NCBI GenBank assembly: GCA_963759115.1
Contig: CAVWXT010000001.1
Span: 1,178,001-1,242,000 of the forward strand
From: CAVWXT01 sp963759115
GTDB lineage: Bacteria; Planctomycetota; Planctomycetia; Pirellulales; Thermoguttaceae
DNA: 64,000 nt
Reading direction: 5' to 3'
Under the pieces are notes generated by a model. That model was not told the origin of the DNA, searched no databases, and worked only from the letters and a program-made list of their open reading frames with translations. Shown piece by piece: positions 39,460 through 49,966 of the stretch (within the stretch, counting starts at the first letter, position 1; each line of letters begins with the position of its first letter). A program made the position numbers and the translations under genes.

Positions 39460-40848
39460 TCAATCCACAACCCTTATCCCGATACCATCGGAAAACATGT
39501 GATCTTGATCCGCAAACCATCTCCCTGTGATGTTGAGTTCTATCACCCTTGTTATTGGCTTGCAGTTTGCAGCCGCTATCCGCAGATAAAGCTGATACAC
39601 GCCGGGCGGAATCAGGTGGCTCTTGGTGTTTGGCGCAACTTCCAGATCCAGCGCAAGAATAGTTTGCCCCGCGACCACCGCCGGCAATGTCTGGCCTAGA
39701 TCCGCGTAATGAGCCGGATCAATAAGATGTCCAAGGTCGCAATGCATTCCCATTTCCGAGGATATGCCATCCGCAAAAATCACCGGCGCGAGCGAACCCG
39801 GCTGGCCATGCGTCCAGCGTAGATTCATTGGAAAGAAGTCTTCGACTTGCATGAATGAGCGATCGGAGTTTTTGCGAAGCAGTTTTGCGGCGAAGACCTG
39901 AACGCGCTCAGCGCGAGTCTTCCCCATGTTTTCGATCCATAACCGGAGGTAATAACAGTCAGCGGATGCGTGAAGCAATGTCGGATGTTGGACGGTGTAG
40001 TTCAGCGTGGTCTTCTGGCAGTCTGGTGGCCGCATAGGGATTGACACTGCGAGCTTCGGCCTTCGCCACCATCGCAGTAATTCGTCCTTGAACAAAGCGA
40101 CCAGAACGGCAAGGAACGTTATTGCAGCGGCCGCCCACTGGCCTACGGTCCCGATCTCCATCAGCGAACTATCCATTGGGGCTACCGTTGGAGTAGCTTG
40201 GCGCGCGCTATTAACTGGTGCGCGGCTTGGCACCCAGATCGCTAGAAGGGCGAGCGTAGTAGCTAGCAGGAGAATCACATAGCTGGCCAACTCTGATCGC
40301 CTGCGCACGTTGACACTGTCCCAATACTTTGGCCAGAGTAGCCATAGGAGCGTCTTGAGAAGAGGTTGGCGGCGGGTGACGCAAGCGTTGATTTCGTCTT
40401 GAACAAAAGCCGGCCAGAACTGACTTTCGATATCGCTCCCGGGTTCGCGCGATCGGATGCTGGTGTCGCAGGCCTCGAAGAACTTGCTGTCAGTCATGCG
40501 CGAGAGCAAACCCCGACAGCGCCGAAGTCCCCTGATCATGTCCGCCGCCTGCCACCGCATCTCGAACTGCATGGTCACGAAGACTGCTGTGGCATAAACG
40601 GCGAGAACGAGAGAAACTGTGAAAGCCAGCCTCATCCATGCGTTACCCAAGTATGGCGCAGACGTATAGGCTAGAGGGACAACAACGAAATATGCAGCTG
40701 TTGCCGTCCAAGCCATCATCTCCTTATGATGGTGATATGCCTCACGACGGTCGAGCTCGGAGTCGACCCACGTCAAGTATCTCGCGACCTGACCGTTGTC
40801 GCTGTCTCGTCCAGAGTTCTGCGGTGTAGGAACGGCGTCGCTTGTCAT
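39460..40848 (-). CDS. Hypothetical membrane protein, two pairs of TM helices
   Basis: A 462-residue protein of unknown function. Four hydrophobic helices lie in two pairs: about residues 45-65 and 72-95 (WTATAAYFVVVPLAYTSAP, then LAFTVSLVLAVYATAVFV), and about 200-220 and 250-270 (YVILLLATTLALLAIWV, then WAAAAITFLAVLVALF). A soluble 190-residue C-terminus rich in beta-strand pattern follows (YYLRLWIENMGKTRAERVQV). ATG 40848 has GAAGGGG upstream; the frame is open to 40881. SLATT-like effector proteins have a somewhat similar helix arrangement, but no sequence match is claimed. Neighbours give no clue. Confidence 0.6.
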   Translation of the reverse strand: MTSDAVPTPQNSGRDSDNGQVARYLTWVDSELDRREAYHHHKEMMAWTATAAYFVVVPLAYTSAPYLGNAWMRLAFTVSLVLAVYATAVFVTMQFEMRWQAADMIRGLRRCRGLLSRMTDSKFFEACDTSIRSREPGSDIESQFWPAFVQDEINACVTRRQPLLKTLLWLLWPKYWDSVNVRRRSELASYVILLLATTLALLAIWVPSRAPVNSARQATPTVAPMDSSLMEIGTVGQWAAAAITFLAVLVALFKDELLRWWRRPKLAVSIPMRPPDCQKTTLNYTVQHPTLLHASADCYYLRLWIENMGKTRAERVQVFAAKLLRKNSDRSFMQVEDFFPMNLRWTHGQPGSLAPVIFADGISSEMGMHCDLGHLIDPAHYADLGQTLPAVVAGQTILALDLEVAPNTKSHLIPPGVYQLYLRIAAANCKPITRVIELNITGRWFADQDHMFSDGIGIRVVD

Positions 40849-41470
40849 GATCCCCTTCCCTTTCCTCGAACATGGATGCATCGGCTCGCTTCGTTAGGCG
40901 TAGCACCACGGCCATGGGCGAGTGAGAAACCTCCAGTATGGGGCCAAAAGGGGGCAAAAGGGGTCAGAACTATTTTTCAGAAACTGACAGCGACTGACGC
41001 CCACAAGAGAAAAAAGTAGAACGTCCCCTCTTGTCCCCTTTCTCAGTACCGGGTTCTTCACGGCGCCGTTGCCGGCTGCACGGCCGCCATTATAAGGGGA
41101 GTCGGTTGTGGTGAGAAGATGGGCCTCCCCTGTCACTGGGCCACGGGAAAAACCGGGACATACTCGACATTGAAAAGATGGGAAATCGTCAATGGATTGC
41201 GTCGGTGAGAAAGGCCCTTGGGTAGCATGCGGAAAATAGACTACCCGTGGGACAGGTTGCCAACCTGTCCTGACAGGTTTGGCAACCGGTCCCACGGGTA
41301 TCACATCTCCTGCGGACTACCTTGGTTCCCGCGCTCTGACGGCCCGGCACGCGGCGAGATTGGGCCGGTTGGCCCTGTGAAAGCGTGCCACTGGCGCTGC
41401 GAGCAAACTGTCGGCGAAAACGACTTTGATGTCCCACCGTTGCGAACATCGCAGCCTCCCGCGCCCCCCA
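40849..41470. other. Intergenic, palindromic repeat only
   Basis: About 620 bases between two minus-strand genes. Apart from the palindromic element at 41242-41300, nothing is recognised. Short frames on both strands look fortuitous. Confidence 0.45.
41242..41300. repeat. Palindromic intergenic repeat, second copy
   Basis: Outer arms TACCCGTGGGAC (41242-41253) and GTCCCACGGGTA (41289-41300) are perfectly inverted; the interior carries GGTTGCCAACCTGTCC and its inverse, the same unit as at 35287-35350. Confidence 0.85.
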
Positions 41471-42736
<1,266 letters not shown>

Positions 42737-42903
42737 AGGGAACGCCTTCTGGACCAACTCGATTATTGACTGTAGCCGACCGTGGCGGGACATCCGCCGT
42801 GCAGGCCGGGCCGCACACATATCCAGTATAACTCGTCTCGTCCATCGCGTGTTTTGGAAAGAACACAGGGGGTGGCATCAGGGCCGATCCGTTGTCGGCG
42901 CAG

Positions 42904-43402
42904 GCGTAGGGTGGGCCGAGGCGTAGGGTGGGCCGAGCGAAGCGAGTCCCACCATGAACCCTGATTGGCCCTGGGGGGCATCGGCCTCGTTGTTTCACAC
43001 AAGTTGGCGGATAGATATACCGAGCGGGTTTTTCCATTCTGTGTCTTTTCTCTAGCCCAGGCGTTTACGCCTGTGGAACAAGAGACCATCGTTGATATTT
43101 TTTCCTTTTAAGCCCCCTTCAGGGGGCGCGGATTGGTTCGTTGGCGGAAATTGGCTCAGAATCATCCCTTCGCGCCCCCTGAAGGGGGCTGGAAGAAAAG
43201 GGAAATGGTGTTTTGGCTTCCTTTCCGCAGGCGTAAACGCCTGGGCTAAAGAAAAGTGGCCCAATGGAACCCTCTGTCGTTTCTGTCCAAACGACTTGTG
43301 TGTAACAACGAAAACTCCCGACAACACGGTGGGACTCGCTTCGCTCGGCCCACCCTACAGCCTTATCCAGATCCGACAATTGATTGGCCCTGGGGGGCAT
43401 CA
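42904..43402. repeat. Nested inverted-repeat island
   Basis: A 31-bp perfect inverted pair (42923-42953 and 43328-43358) encloses CAGGCGTTTACGCCTG (43058-43073) with its inverse (43228-43243), which enclose GCCCCCTTCAGGGGGC (43112-43127) with its inverse (43174-43189). Each inner unit is itself a palindrome. A 21-base direct repeat TGATTGGCCCTGGGGGGCATC is at 42962-42982 and 43382-43402, and 17 bases are tandemly doubled at 42904-42937. No gene lies in it. Confidence 0.9.
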
Positions 43403-43575
43403 GCCCTGGTGACGCCCGAACATGCACAGACTATAATCTGATCCGACCCAGCGGCGGTCCTGCGAAAGCGAGGGCTTCCGATTCGTGATCGAAGCCTTAC
43501 GCGTTTTCGCAGTCTCGGATCATGCGACTTCGGCCGATGCCACGAGCGCGGCCGTTACCTTGGAGACAGAACCCC

Positions 43576-44745
43576 ATGCAGACCAAGTGCCTCAGATCGG
43601 TAGCGGGAGTGCTTCTCGCGATTCTGCTGTCGAGCGCGATCGCCCAATCGGCCCAGCCGGAAAGCCCGCCGGCCGTGCCGGAAAAAAAGCGCCGCCGAAG
43701 TCGGGCGGGGCCGTCGTCTCGCCCGATATCCTTGCCGACGGCAAAATCACCTTCCGGCTTCGGGCCCCGAAGGCCGAAAACGTCTCCGTCATCTGCGAAC
43801 CGGTCGGCACGCAGCCGATGACCAAGGACGCCAATGGCGTCTGGAGCGTGACCGTCGGGCCGGTCCCGCCCGGCATCTACGATTGCCAGTTCGACGTGGA
43901 CGGCCTGCGAATCACCGATCCGGCCAGCCCCAACGTCTTCGGCAACCGGCAGGGCTCCCGCGGCTACGTCGAGGTGCCCGGGCCGGCCGGGCATCCCCGG
44001 CGCGACGAGTGGCGCGACGTGCCGCACGGCACGGTCACCGTCTACTGGTACACCTCGAAGGCCACCGACGCTCGCCGCCGCGTCCACGTCTACGCCCCGC
44101 CGGGCTACGCGCAGGAAACCTCCCAACGCTATCCGGTGCTCTACCTGCTGCACGGCTCGGGCGACAACGACTCGCATTGGACTGCTGCTGGGCCAGGCCA
44201 ACGTGATCGCCGACAACCTGCTGGCCGATGGGCGGGCCGTGCCCATGCTCATCGTCATGCCCGACGGCCATGCCGCCGATCGCTCCCGCGAGCGCGAAGA
44301 GGGCCGGGGGAATCGCGGGCGGGAACTCTTCGAGAAGGACCTGCTGGAGAGCGTGTTGCCGCTGGTCGAGGCCAATTACCGCACGCTGCCCGACGCCCAG
44401 CATCGCGGCATCGTCGGCCTGTCGATGGGCGGCGGCCAGTCGATCGACGTCGGACTCAAGCATCTCGACCAGTTCGCCTGGGTCGGGGCATTCAGTGCGG
44501 CCGTGTCGGGCGACGAGCCGGCCTTGGCCGCGCTCCGCGCCGACCCCGCCGCGGCCAACGACAGGCTGCGTCTGCTCTGGATCGCCATCGGCAAGGATGA
44601 CTTCCTGCTGGCGCGGAACCGCGACTTCGTCAAAACGCTCGACGAGCTGAAGATCCGCCACGCCTACCAGGAAACGGAAGGCCGGCACGCCTGGGGCGTT
44701 TGGCGCGGCTATCTGGCCGAGTTCCTGCCGCTGGTGTTTCGGTAG
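43576..44745 (+). CDS. Secreted esterase with N-terminal E-set domain (frameshifted)
   Basis: ATG 43576 begins a signal peptide (MQTKCLRSVAGVLLAILLSS, cut near AQSAQP). After a frame change at the A7 run near 43682-43690, an early-set Ig-like domain (ITFRLRAPKAENVSVICE) leads into an alpha/beta hydrolase of the esterase D/feruloyl-esterase type: RYPVLYLLHGSGDND, then after a second change near 44180-44200 LIVMPDGHA, the nucleophile elbow GLSMGG, and the late His in GRHAWGVWR. Joined length about 390 residues. It probably cleaves ester bonds on plant or algal polysaccharides outside the cell. Upstream is the nested repeat island. Confidence 0.83.
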
Positions 44746-44994
44746 AACGTCGGGTGGCGGGCACTGTCACATTCAACACGATTCGTTCGTGTTCTTTAAT
44801 CGTCGGTTCCTCTCATTCTTCGCGCGGGTAGGCTATTACCGGTCGCGGCCTATCCAGTCCGTCGAGCGCCGACACCAACTCGTCGACCCTCTGCTCCGCC
44901 GCCACTCGGCTCTTCCCGGCCGGATAAAAGACTCCCGACCCCTTTCCTCGTCCTCCGAATTTCAACCTCGTCCAGGGCCATTAGGGAAGCCCGC

Positions 44995-45756
44995 TTACTT
45001 CTGCTCCTGCGGAGGCGCAGACGGTGTCATAAACGTATCGCTCTCCTTTATTCCATACTTCTCAACAAGCAGTCTTCCAAGTTGGACCAAATCTCTTTTG
45101 ACATGCTTCAGGAATGGGCCTTCGCTAATCTGTTGTCTGAAGTCGGCAATTCCTTTCGCATCACTCCGACGCATTACGTCTTCACTAATCGCAAGCTTGT
45201 TGTTGAACTCCGTCAACAGCTCGTGGACCCCGTACATTTTGTAGAATAGGTCTCGATCATCATCGCCAGAAAACAGTCCACATGTTAGGGCGTTGCTTAC
45301 TTCTGCCGCATGGAGTGTAGGGTAGTGGGCATACTTAGTAAGCTCCTCGGGTTTCTCGCCACAATAAGGTTTATTGCTAATTATTGACATATTACGACAC
45401 CATTCAGCCGCAACACTCCATATTACGGCGTGCCTCCGCTCATCTCTTTGCGCCGTTCTGTCTCTGATCAACATCTCCCATATAATCTGGGATGATCTGA
45501 GGTTCCATCCATAAGTGGCGAGGAGTCCGCCTCCAGTCATAATCAGCGATCCGAAAATCGCCAGGCTGTAAGCGTTTCCAATTAAAGCCACGATAACCCT
45601 TCTTAGGCCCGTTCGTTTGATGGGCGTTGCGGTCGGTCCATGTTCGCTCTGCCTTCGGTCTCGGGATGATTTCAGGTTCCATCCATACGCAGCTAAAGAA
45701 CCACCGAGAGCGATAAGCAGCGTGCCACAAATGATACAGGTAGAATAAACGAACAT
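44995..45756 (-). CDS. Hypothetical protein with duplicated membrane hairpin
   Basis: A 253-residue protein of unknown function. Two membrane segments repeat the same pattern: LLIALGGSLAAYGWNLKSS near residue 12-30 and SLIMTGGGLLATYGWNLRSS near 70-88, pointing to an internal duplication. A cytoplasmic, mainly helical C-terminus of 160 residues follows (LLTEFNNKLAISEDVMRRS). GAGGTGAG precedes ATG 45756 by about five bases. The arrangement recalls short membrane-helix pairs with a helical effector but no family is recognised. Confidence 0.6.
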   Translation of the reverse strand: MFVYSTCIICGTLLIALGGSLAAYGWNLKSSRDRRQSEHGPTATPIKRTGLRRVIVALIGNAYSLAIFGSLIMTGGGLLATYGWNLRSSQIIWEMLIRDRTAQRDERRHAVIWSVAAEWCRNMSIISNKPYCGEKPEELTKYAHYPTLHAAEVSNALTCGLFSGDDDRDLFYKMYGVHELLTEFNNKLAISEDVMRRSDAKGIADFRQQISEGPFLKHVKRDLVQLGRLLVEKYGIKESDTFMTPSAPPQEQK

Positions 45757-46524
45757 AGTCTCACCTCATTGCCTTGCCACCACCCCGATGACGCATGGCC
45801 TGCCGACTCCGACAGTGATTGTACGACCTACGCATCCTTGTTGCTTTTCGAGACTGAACCGGTGGAGCAATTGGGGTCCGCTTAGGACTGGGCTCGCCGC
45901 GCCCAACCGACACCCCTTCCATCGGTCGTGCCGATTCTACCGCGCTGTCCGCAACAGCGGCAAGACGGCACCCAATCGGGTGGCACAATTCTTCACCTTG
46001 AAAACCCCCGACCGAAAGCACATCATGCTGGACGTGTGTACCGATCACGACCCGAACCGTTCGCACGCCGACCACCACGGCGATCCGCCGCCTCGGCCAA
46101 GGCCCCTATCCTCGGCGTGGCGTCGCCGCAGCCGATCAGGGCTCAGTGCGAACAGGAGGAAACAGAGAGAACAGAGGGTTGGCCGGCCTCAGTTGCCTCT
46201 GTTATCTCCTGTTAAAGCCCGTAGCGGAAGGGGAGGGAGGAGAGAGGAGAGGGGAGAGAACTGGAAATGGAGCGAGCTGTTGACCAATAGGTTTTTCCCT
46301 AGCCCAGGCGTTTCACGCCTGGGAAAAGGGAGGGTTCTGCGTCGATATGTCACGCCCGTTCTACGGGCGTCCTGATCGTCGGCGAGGCAGGAGGCCCGTA
46401 AAACGGGCCTGACAATTCAACCATTCCGCCGTCATGTTCTCAGGCGTAAACGCCTGAGCTAGGGAAAGGAATTGCGAACGGTTGCCACATGTACTGCCGA
46501 GCCACCGGGGAAAGATGAGAGGAG
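45757..46524. other. Intergenic with a hairpin array
   Basis: About 770 bases without a supported gene; frames of about 100-195 codons exist but are low-complexity and match no family. The 3' half holds the hairpin array at 46303-46456. Confidence 0.4.
46303..46456. repeat. Array of four short hairpins related to the CAGGCGTTTACGCCTG family
   Basis: CCCAGGCGT/ACGCCTGGG (46303-46323), ACGCCCGT/ACGGGCGT (46352-46370), AGGCCCGT/ACGGGCCT (46392-46410) and CAGGCGT/ACGCCTG (46441-46456). The first and last are inverted copies of one another, including flanking CTAGCCC and GAGCTAGGG, so the set can also form one larger hairpin. The same unit occurs at 43058 and 43228. Confidence 0.85.
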
Positions 46525-47253
46525 ATGAAAGCATTGGAAATGGCGCGACCTGTTGACCAACAAACGCATCCGGCGATCCGGCTGATTGCGGCCCGCCACG
46601 ACCTTTTCTCCCGCCAGGGCACGGTGGTGGCCACCTGGCGGCAACGCCCGCCGTTCGTAGGGTGCGTGAAACGCACCGAAAGCGGCGGCCCTCACGCTAA
46701 CCCTCTCCGGGCACCGACCGAAGGTTGGTCGGGCGAGGGAACCATTCGCCCTCACCCTGGCCCTCTCCCAAAGGGCGAGGGGACGAAAGGGTGCGGCCCC
46801 TACTATCGCCTGGCCTATCGCGAGGACGGCCGGCAGCGGTCGGTCTATCTGGGCCGCGAGGGCCCCTTGGTGGACGAAGTCCGCCGCCTGCTGGCCGACT
46901 TGCAGCGGCCCTTGCAGCAGCGGCGGGCCATCAACCGCTTGCGCCGCCAGGTGTCCGCTGCCCTCACGGCGCAAAAGCGCCGGGTCGACGCCCTGTTGCG
47001 GCCGCTGGGTCTGCGGCTGAAGGGTCTTGAGGTCCGCGGCTGGCGGACCAGTCTCCTCCGCGGCCTTTGGCCCACGCCTCCGACGATCCAACCGATCAAG
47101 CCGCTGCGGCGTCCGCAGTACAGAGTGAGCAGCCTGCGATCGATCCGCCCGCCGAAACTCCCCCGCTACAACGCGCAGAGGCCGACGCCCGCCGCTATCG
47201 AAGAACGTCTTCTGCAAGTGATCGCCGCGCGGGATGGGCACGGCAGCCAGTGA
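46525..47253 (+). CDS. Hypothetical protein carrying an in-frame palindromic insertion
   Basis: A 242-residue protein with no recognised family. It begins with a short conserved-looking part (RLIAARHDLFSRQGTVVATW), then about 45 residues encoded by a palindromic element (46652-46795, including HPGPLPKGEG), then GPYYRLAYREDGRQRSVYLG, a long basic helix (RRLLADLQRPLQQRRAINRL) and an Arg/Pro-rich tail. The flanking halves read as one protein if the insert is removed. ATG 46525 is directly preceded by GGAG, too close for a good site; ATG 46540 is possible. The reading frame stays open through the insert. Confidence 0.5.
   Translation: MKALEMARPVDQQTHPAIRLIAARHDLFSRQGTVVATWRQRPPFVGCVKRTESGGPHANPLRAPTEGWSGEGTIRPHPGPLPKGEGTKGCGPYYRLAYREDGRQRSVYLGREGPLVDEVRRLLADLQRPLQQRRAINRLRRQVSAALTAQKRRVDALLRPLGLRLKGLEVRGWRTSLLRGLWPTPPTIQPIKPLRRPQYRVSSLRSIRPPKLPRYNAQRPTPAAIEERLLQVIAARDGHGSQ
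46652..46795. repeat. Palindromic element inside a coding region
   Basis: Three hairpins in a row: GGTGCGTGAAACGCACC, then CCGACCGAAGGTTGGTCGG, then CCCTCTCCCAAAGGGCGAGGGG. The last is the unit that, read in frame, gives PLPKGEG, a known sign of intergenic repeats translated by chance. Confidence 0.75.
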
Positions 47254-47265
47254 TGCCAGTCAGAT

Positions 47266-47296
47266 CCCAGGGTAGCCGCTGCGCGGCAACCCTGGG
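47266..47296 (+). terminator. Strong hairpin after the hypothetical gene
   Basis: CCCAGGGT pairs with ACCCTGGG and inside it GCCGC with GCGGC, with a three-base loop, about 14 base pairs in all. There is no T-tract, so it may be a repeat rather than a classical terminator. Confidence 0.45.
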
Positions 47297-47496
47297 CTGT
47301 CCTGCGAAAGCCCTGCGGGCTAAAACGCTCAATCGGCGACTGGAGTCGCCTCCCACAGTGGTTTCCTGCGAGACAGTCACAGCCTCGGAGCGTGAGAACC
47401 AGAAACGTCGAACAACTACGCCCCCTTCTCTGCGGTGGCCTTGGAGGGTATCCTTCTGGAAACATTGTTCCCATCTCCGTGCGGCGGAATCCGATC

Positions 47497-48041
47497 ATGC
47501 GACGCATCCTCCTGGCGTTCCAAGTCTTTTTCCTGACCCTGTTCCGCGCAGCCGTCGCCCAACAGGTGGCGCAACTGCTTGCCGGTCCGGCCCCGGCCGC
47601 TGAGCCGGCACCGCGCCGCCGCCGAAGCAACCGCCCGCGCCGTCGCCAAAGCCGCCCGCACGCAGCGAGGCCATCACGCTCTTGAGCGCCTTGCAGCGCG
47701 AGGCCCGCTTCGTCGATTTCATTCAGGAATCGCTGGCCGGCTACACCGACGCTCAGATCGGCGCCGCGGCTCGCGACGTTCACCGGGACTGTGGAACGGT
47801 GCTCGCGCGGATGTTCGCCCTGCAGCCGGCGGTTGACAAGCAGGAGGGGGACGAAGTCGAGGTGCCGCCCGGCTTCGATCCGGCCCGCTGGCGATTGACG
47901 GGCAACGTGGCGGGCGAGCCGCCGTTCCGCGGGCGGTTGGTGCATCCCGGTTGGGAGGCCACGGCCTGCGAATTGCCAAGCTGGTCGGGCAGCGCCGCGG
48001 CTCGGCGGATCGTGGCCGCGGCGGAAGTGGAACTGCCATGA
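47497..48041 (+). CDS. DUF2760-family protein (frameshifted)
   Basis: ATG 47497 begins MRRILLAFQVFFLTLFRAAV, and after a Pro-rich, frame-changed stretch (47610-47670) the C-terminal half reads REARFVDFIQESLAGYTDAQ, AARDVHRDC, VEVPPGFDPARWRLTGNV and HPGWEATACELPSWSG, the DUF2760 pattern. Joined length is about 181 residues. DUF2760 genes sit directly before Hsp70-like genes in several phyla; the stop of this gene overlaps the Hsp70 start (ATGA). Its role is unknown, perhaps as a partner of that chaperone. Confidence 0.83.
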
Positions 48042-49840
48042 ACACGTCGGCCCAATACGTCATCGGCATCGATCTCGGCACCACCAACAGCGTGCTGGCC
48101 TATGCGCCGCTGGACGCCGACCAACCGCGGCTGGAACTGCTGCCGATCCCGCAGCTTGTGGCGCCGGCGACGGTCGAGTCGCGGAGCCTGCTGCCGAGTT
48201 TCCTCTACCTGGCCAATCCGCACGAGGCCGGCGGCGGCACGCTCGACTTGCCCTGGGCCCCGCGGCCGCGACTTTGCCATCGGCGAGTTCGCCCGGCGGC
48301 AGGGCGCCGAACTGCCCGACCGCACGGTGGCGGCCGCCAAGTCGTGGCTCTGTCACAGCCGGGTCGATCGCCGCCAGCCGATTTTGCCTTGGAACGCGCC
48401 GGCCGCGGTGCCCAAGGTCTCGCCCGTAACCGCTTCGCAGCGCTACTTGGAGCACCTGGCGGCGGCGTGGGAAGCGGCCCACCCGGACGCCCCGATGGCC
48501 CAGCAGTACGTCGTGCTGACGGTGCCCGCCTCGTTCGACGCCAGCGCCCGCGAACTGACGCGCGAGGCGGCCCAGGCGGCGGGGCTGCCCGACGATCTGG
48601 TGTTGCTGGAGGAGCCGCAGGCGGCCGTCTATGCCTGGCTGGCCAACACCGGCGAACGCTGGCGGCGGCTGCTCGCGGTCGGCGATACGCTGCTGGTGTG
48701 CGACGTGGGCGGCGGAACCACCGACCTGACGCTTGGTCGGCGTCGCGGAAGAGCAAGGCGAGTTGGCCCTGCGGCGAATCGCCGTGGGCAATCACCTGCT
48801 GGTGGGCGGCGACAACATGGACCTGGCGCTGGCCCATTACGTGGCCGGCCGGTTCGCCGAGAAGGGCGTGCAACTCGACCCCTGGCAATCGGTCGCCCTG
48901 TGGCATTCGTGCCGCACCGCCAAGGAAACGCTGCTGACTCCCGCGGGACCCGAAACGCACGGCATTTCGGTGCTCGGCCGCGGGCGGAAACTGATCGGCG
49001 GCACGGTCTCCGTGGAGGTCGATCGCCGCGGCGTGAGCGAGCTGCTGGTCGATGGCTTCTTCCCGCACTGCCAGCCGACCGATCGGTCCGCTGCGGCAGC
49101 GGGTGTCCGGGTTCCGTGAAATCGGTCTGCCCTTCGAGTCGGACACGGCCATCACGCGGCACCTGGCGGCGTTCCTGCAGGCGCACGGCGAAACGGCCGG
49201 GCAAGCGGCCCGGCCCACGCCACGTGCTCTTCAACGGCGGCGTGTTCAAGGCCGAACTGCTCCAGCAGCGGCTGCTGGAAGTGCTGGGCCAGTGGTTCGG
49301 CGGGGAGGCGGCGCCGCAAGCTTCTCGAAGGCGAACACGACCTGGATCATGCCGTGGCCCGCGGCGCGGCCTACTACGGCTGGACCAAGCACCGCGGCGG
49401 CGTGCGCATCCGCGGCGGCACCGCCCGGGCATACTACGTGGGCATCGAGACCGCCGGGCTGGCCGTGCCGGGCGCGCCGCGGCCGCTGCGGGCCTTGTGC
49501 GTCGTGCCCATCGGCATGGAAGAAGGCACCGAAACCGACGTGCCTTCCGACGAGATCGGGCTGGTGGTGGGCGAGCCGGCCCACTTCCGCTTCTTCAGCT
49601 CTTCCGTGCGGAAAGAGGATCGGCCGGGCGACGTGTTGAGCACATGGACGCCCGAGGAACTCTCCGAGACCGATTCGCTGGAAACCGCCTTGCCGCCCGA
49701 CGCAGTCGATCGACGAGCCCTACGTGCCGGTCCGTTTCCGCTCCCGGCTGACGGAGTTGGGCGTGCTGGAGCTGTGGTGCGTCAGCACCACCAGCGACAA
49801 GCGATGGAAGCTGGAGTTCAGCGTGCGGGAAGAGGGTTAG
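48038..49840 (+). CDS. Hsp70-family chaperone-like ATPase (about six frameshifts)
   Basis: The first codons give YVIGIDLGTTNSVLAYAPLD, the phosphate-1 loop of Hsp70. The remaining family blocks are spread over several frames: FAIGEFARRQGAELPDRTVA, YVVLTVPASFDASARELTRE, LEEPQAAVYAWLA, LLVCDVGGGTTDLT, LFNGGVFKAELLQQRLLE and SIDEPYVPVRFRSRL, ending at TAG 49838-49840. Frame changes lie near 48265, 48735, 49085, 49215, 49320 and 49705. Joined length is about 600 residues. The gene order DUF2760-Hsp70 is conserved elsewhere. The number of shifts is the highest of any intact-looking gene here, so sequence quality is suspected. Confidence 0.82.
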
Positions 49841-49865
49841 AGCGGGAAAAGGGGGACGGCTGTAG

Positions 49866-49939
49866 AAGCGGCATCTTGCCGCTTCACGCCGGTTCCACCG
49901 CACCGGCCCGCACCGCGATGACGCGGCAGGATGCCGCGT
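49866..49939. repeat. Pair of hairpins between convergent genes
   Basis: AAGCGGCA/TGCCGCTT (49866-49884) and ACGCGGCA/TGCCGCGT (49921-49939). They lie between the ends of the Hsp70-like gene (+) and the TPR gene (-) and could end transcription in both directions, or be palindromic repeats. Confidence 0.6.
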
Positions 49940-49966
49940 CTACACGGGCCGTGAACCGCTTCGGCT

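Noticed and set aside
45788..46375. 195-codon plus-strand ORF
   Set aside because: Overlaps the hairpin array, with Arg/Pro-rich translation and no ribosome site.
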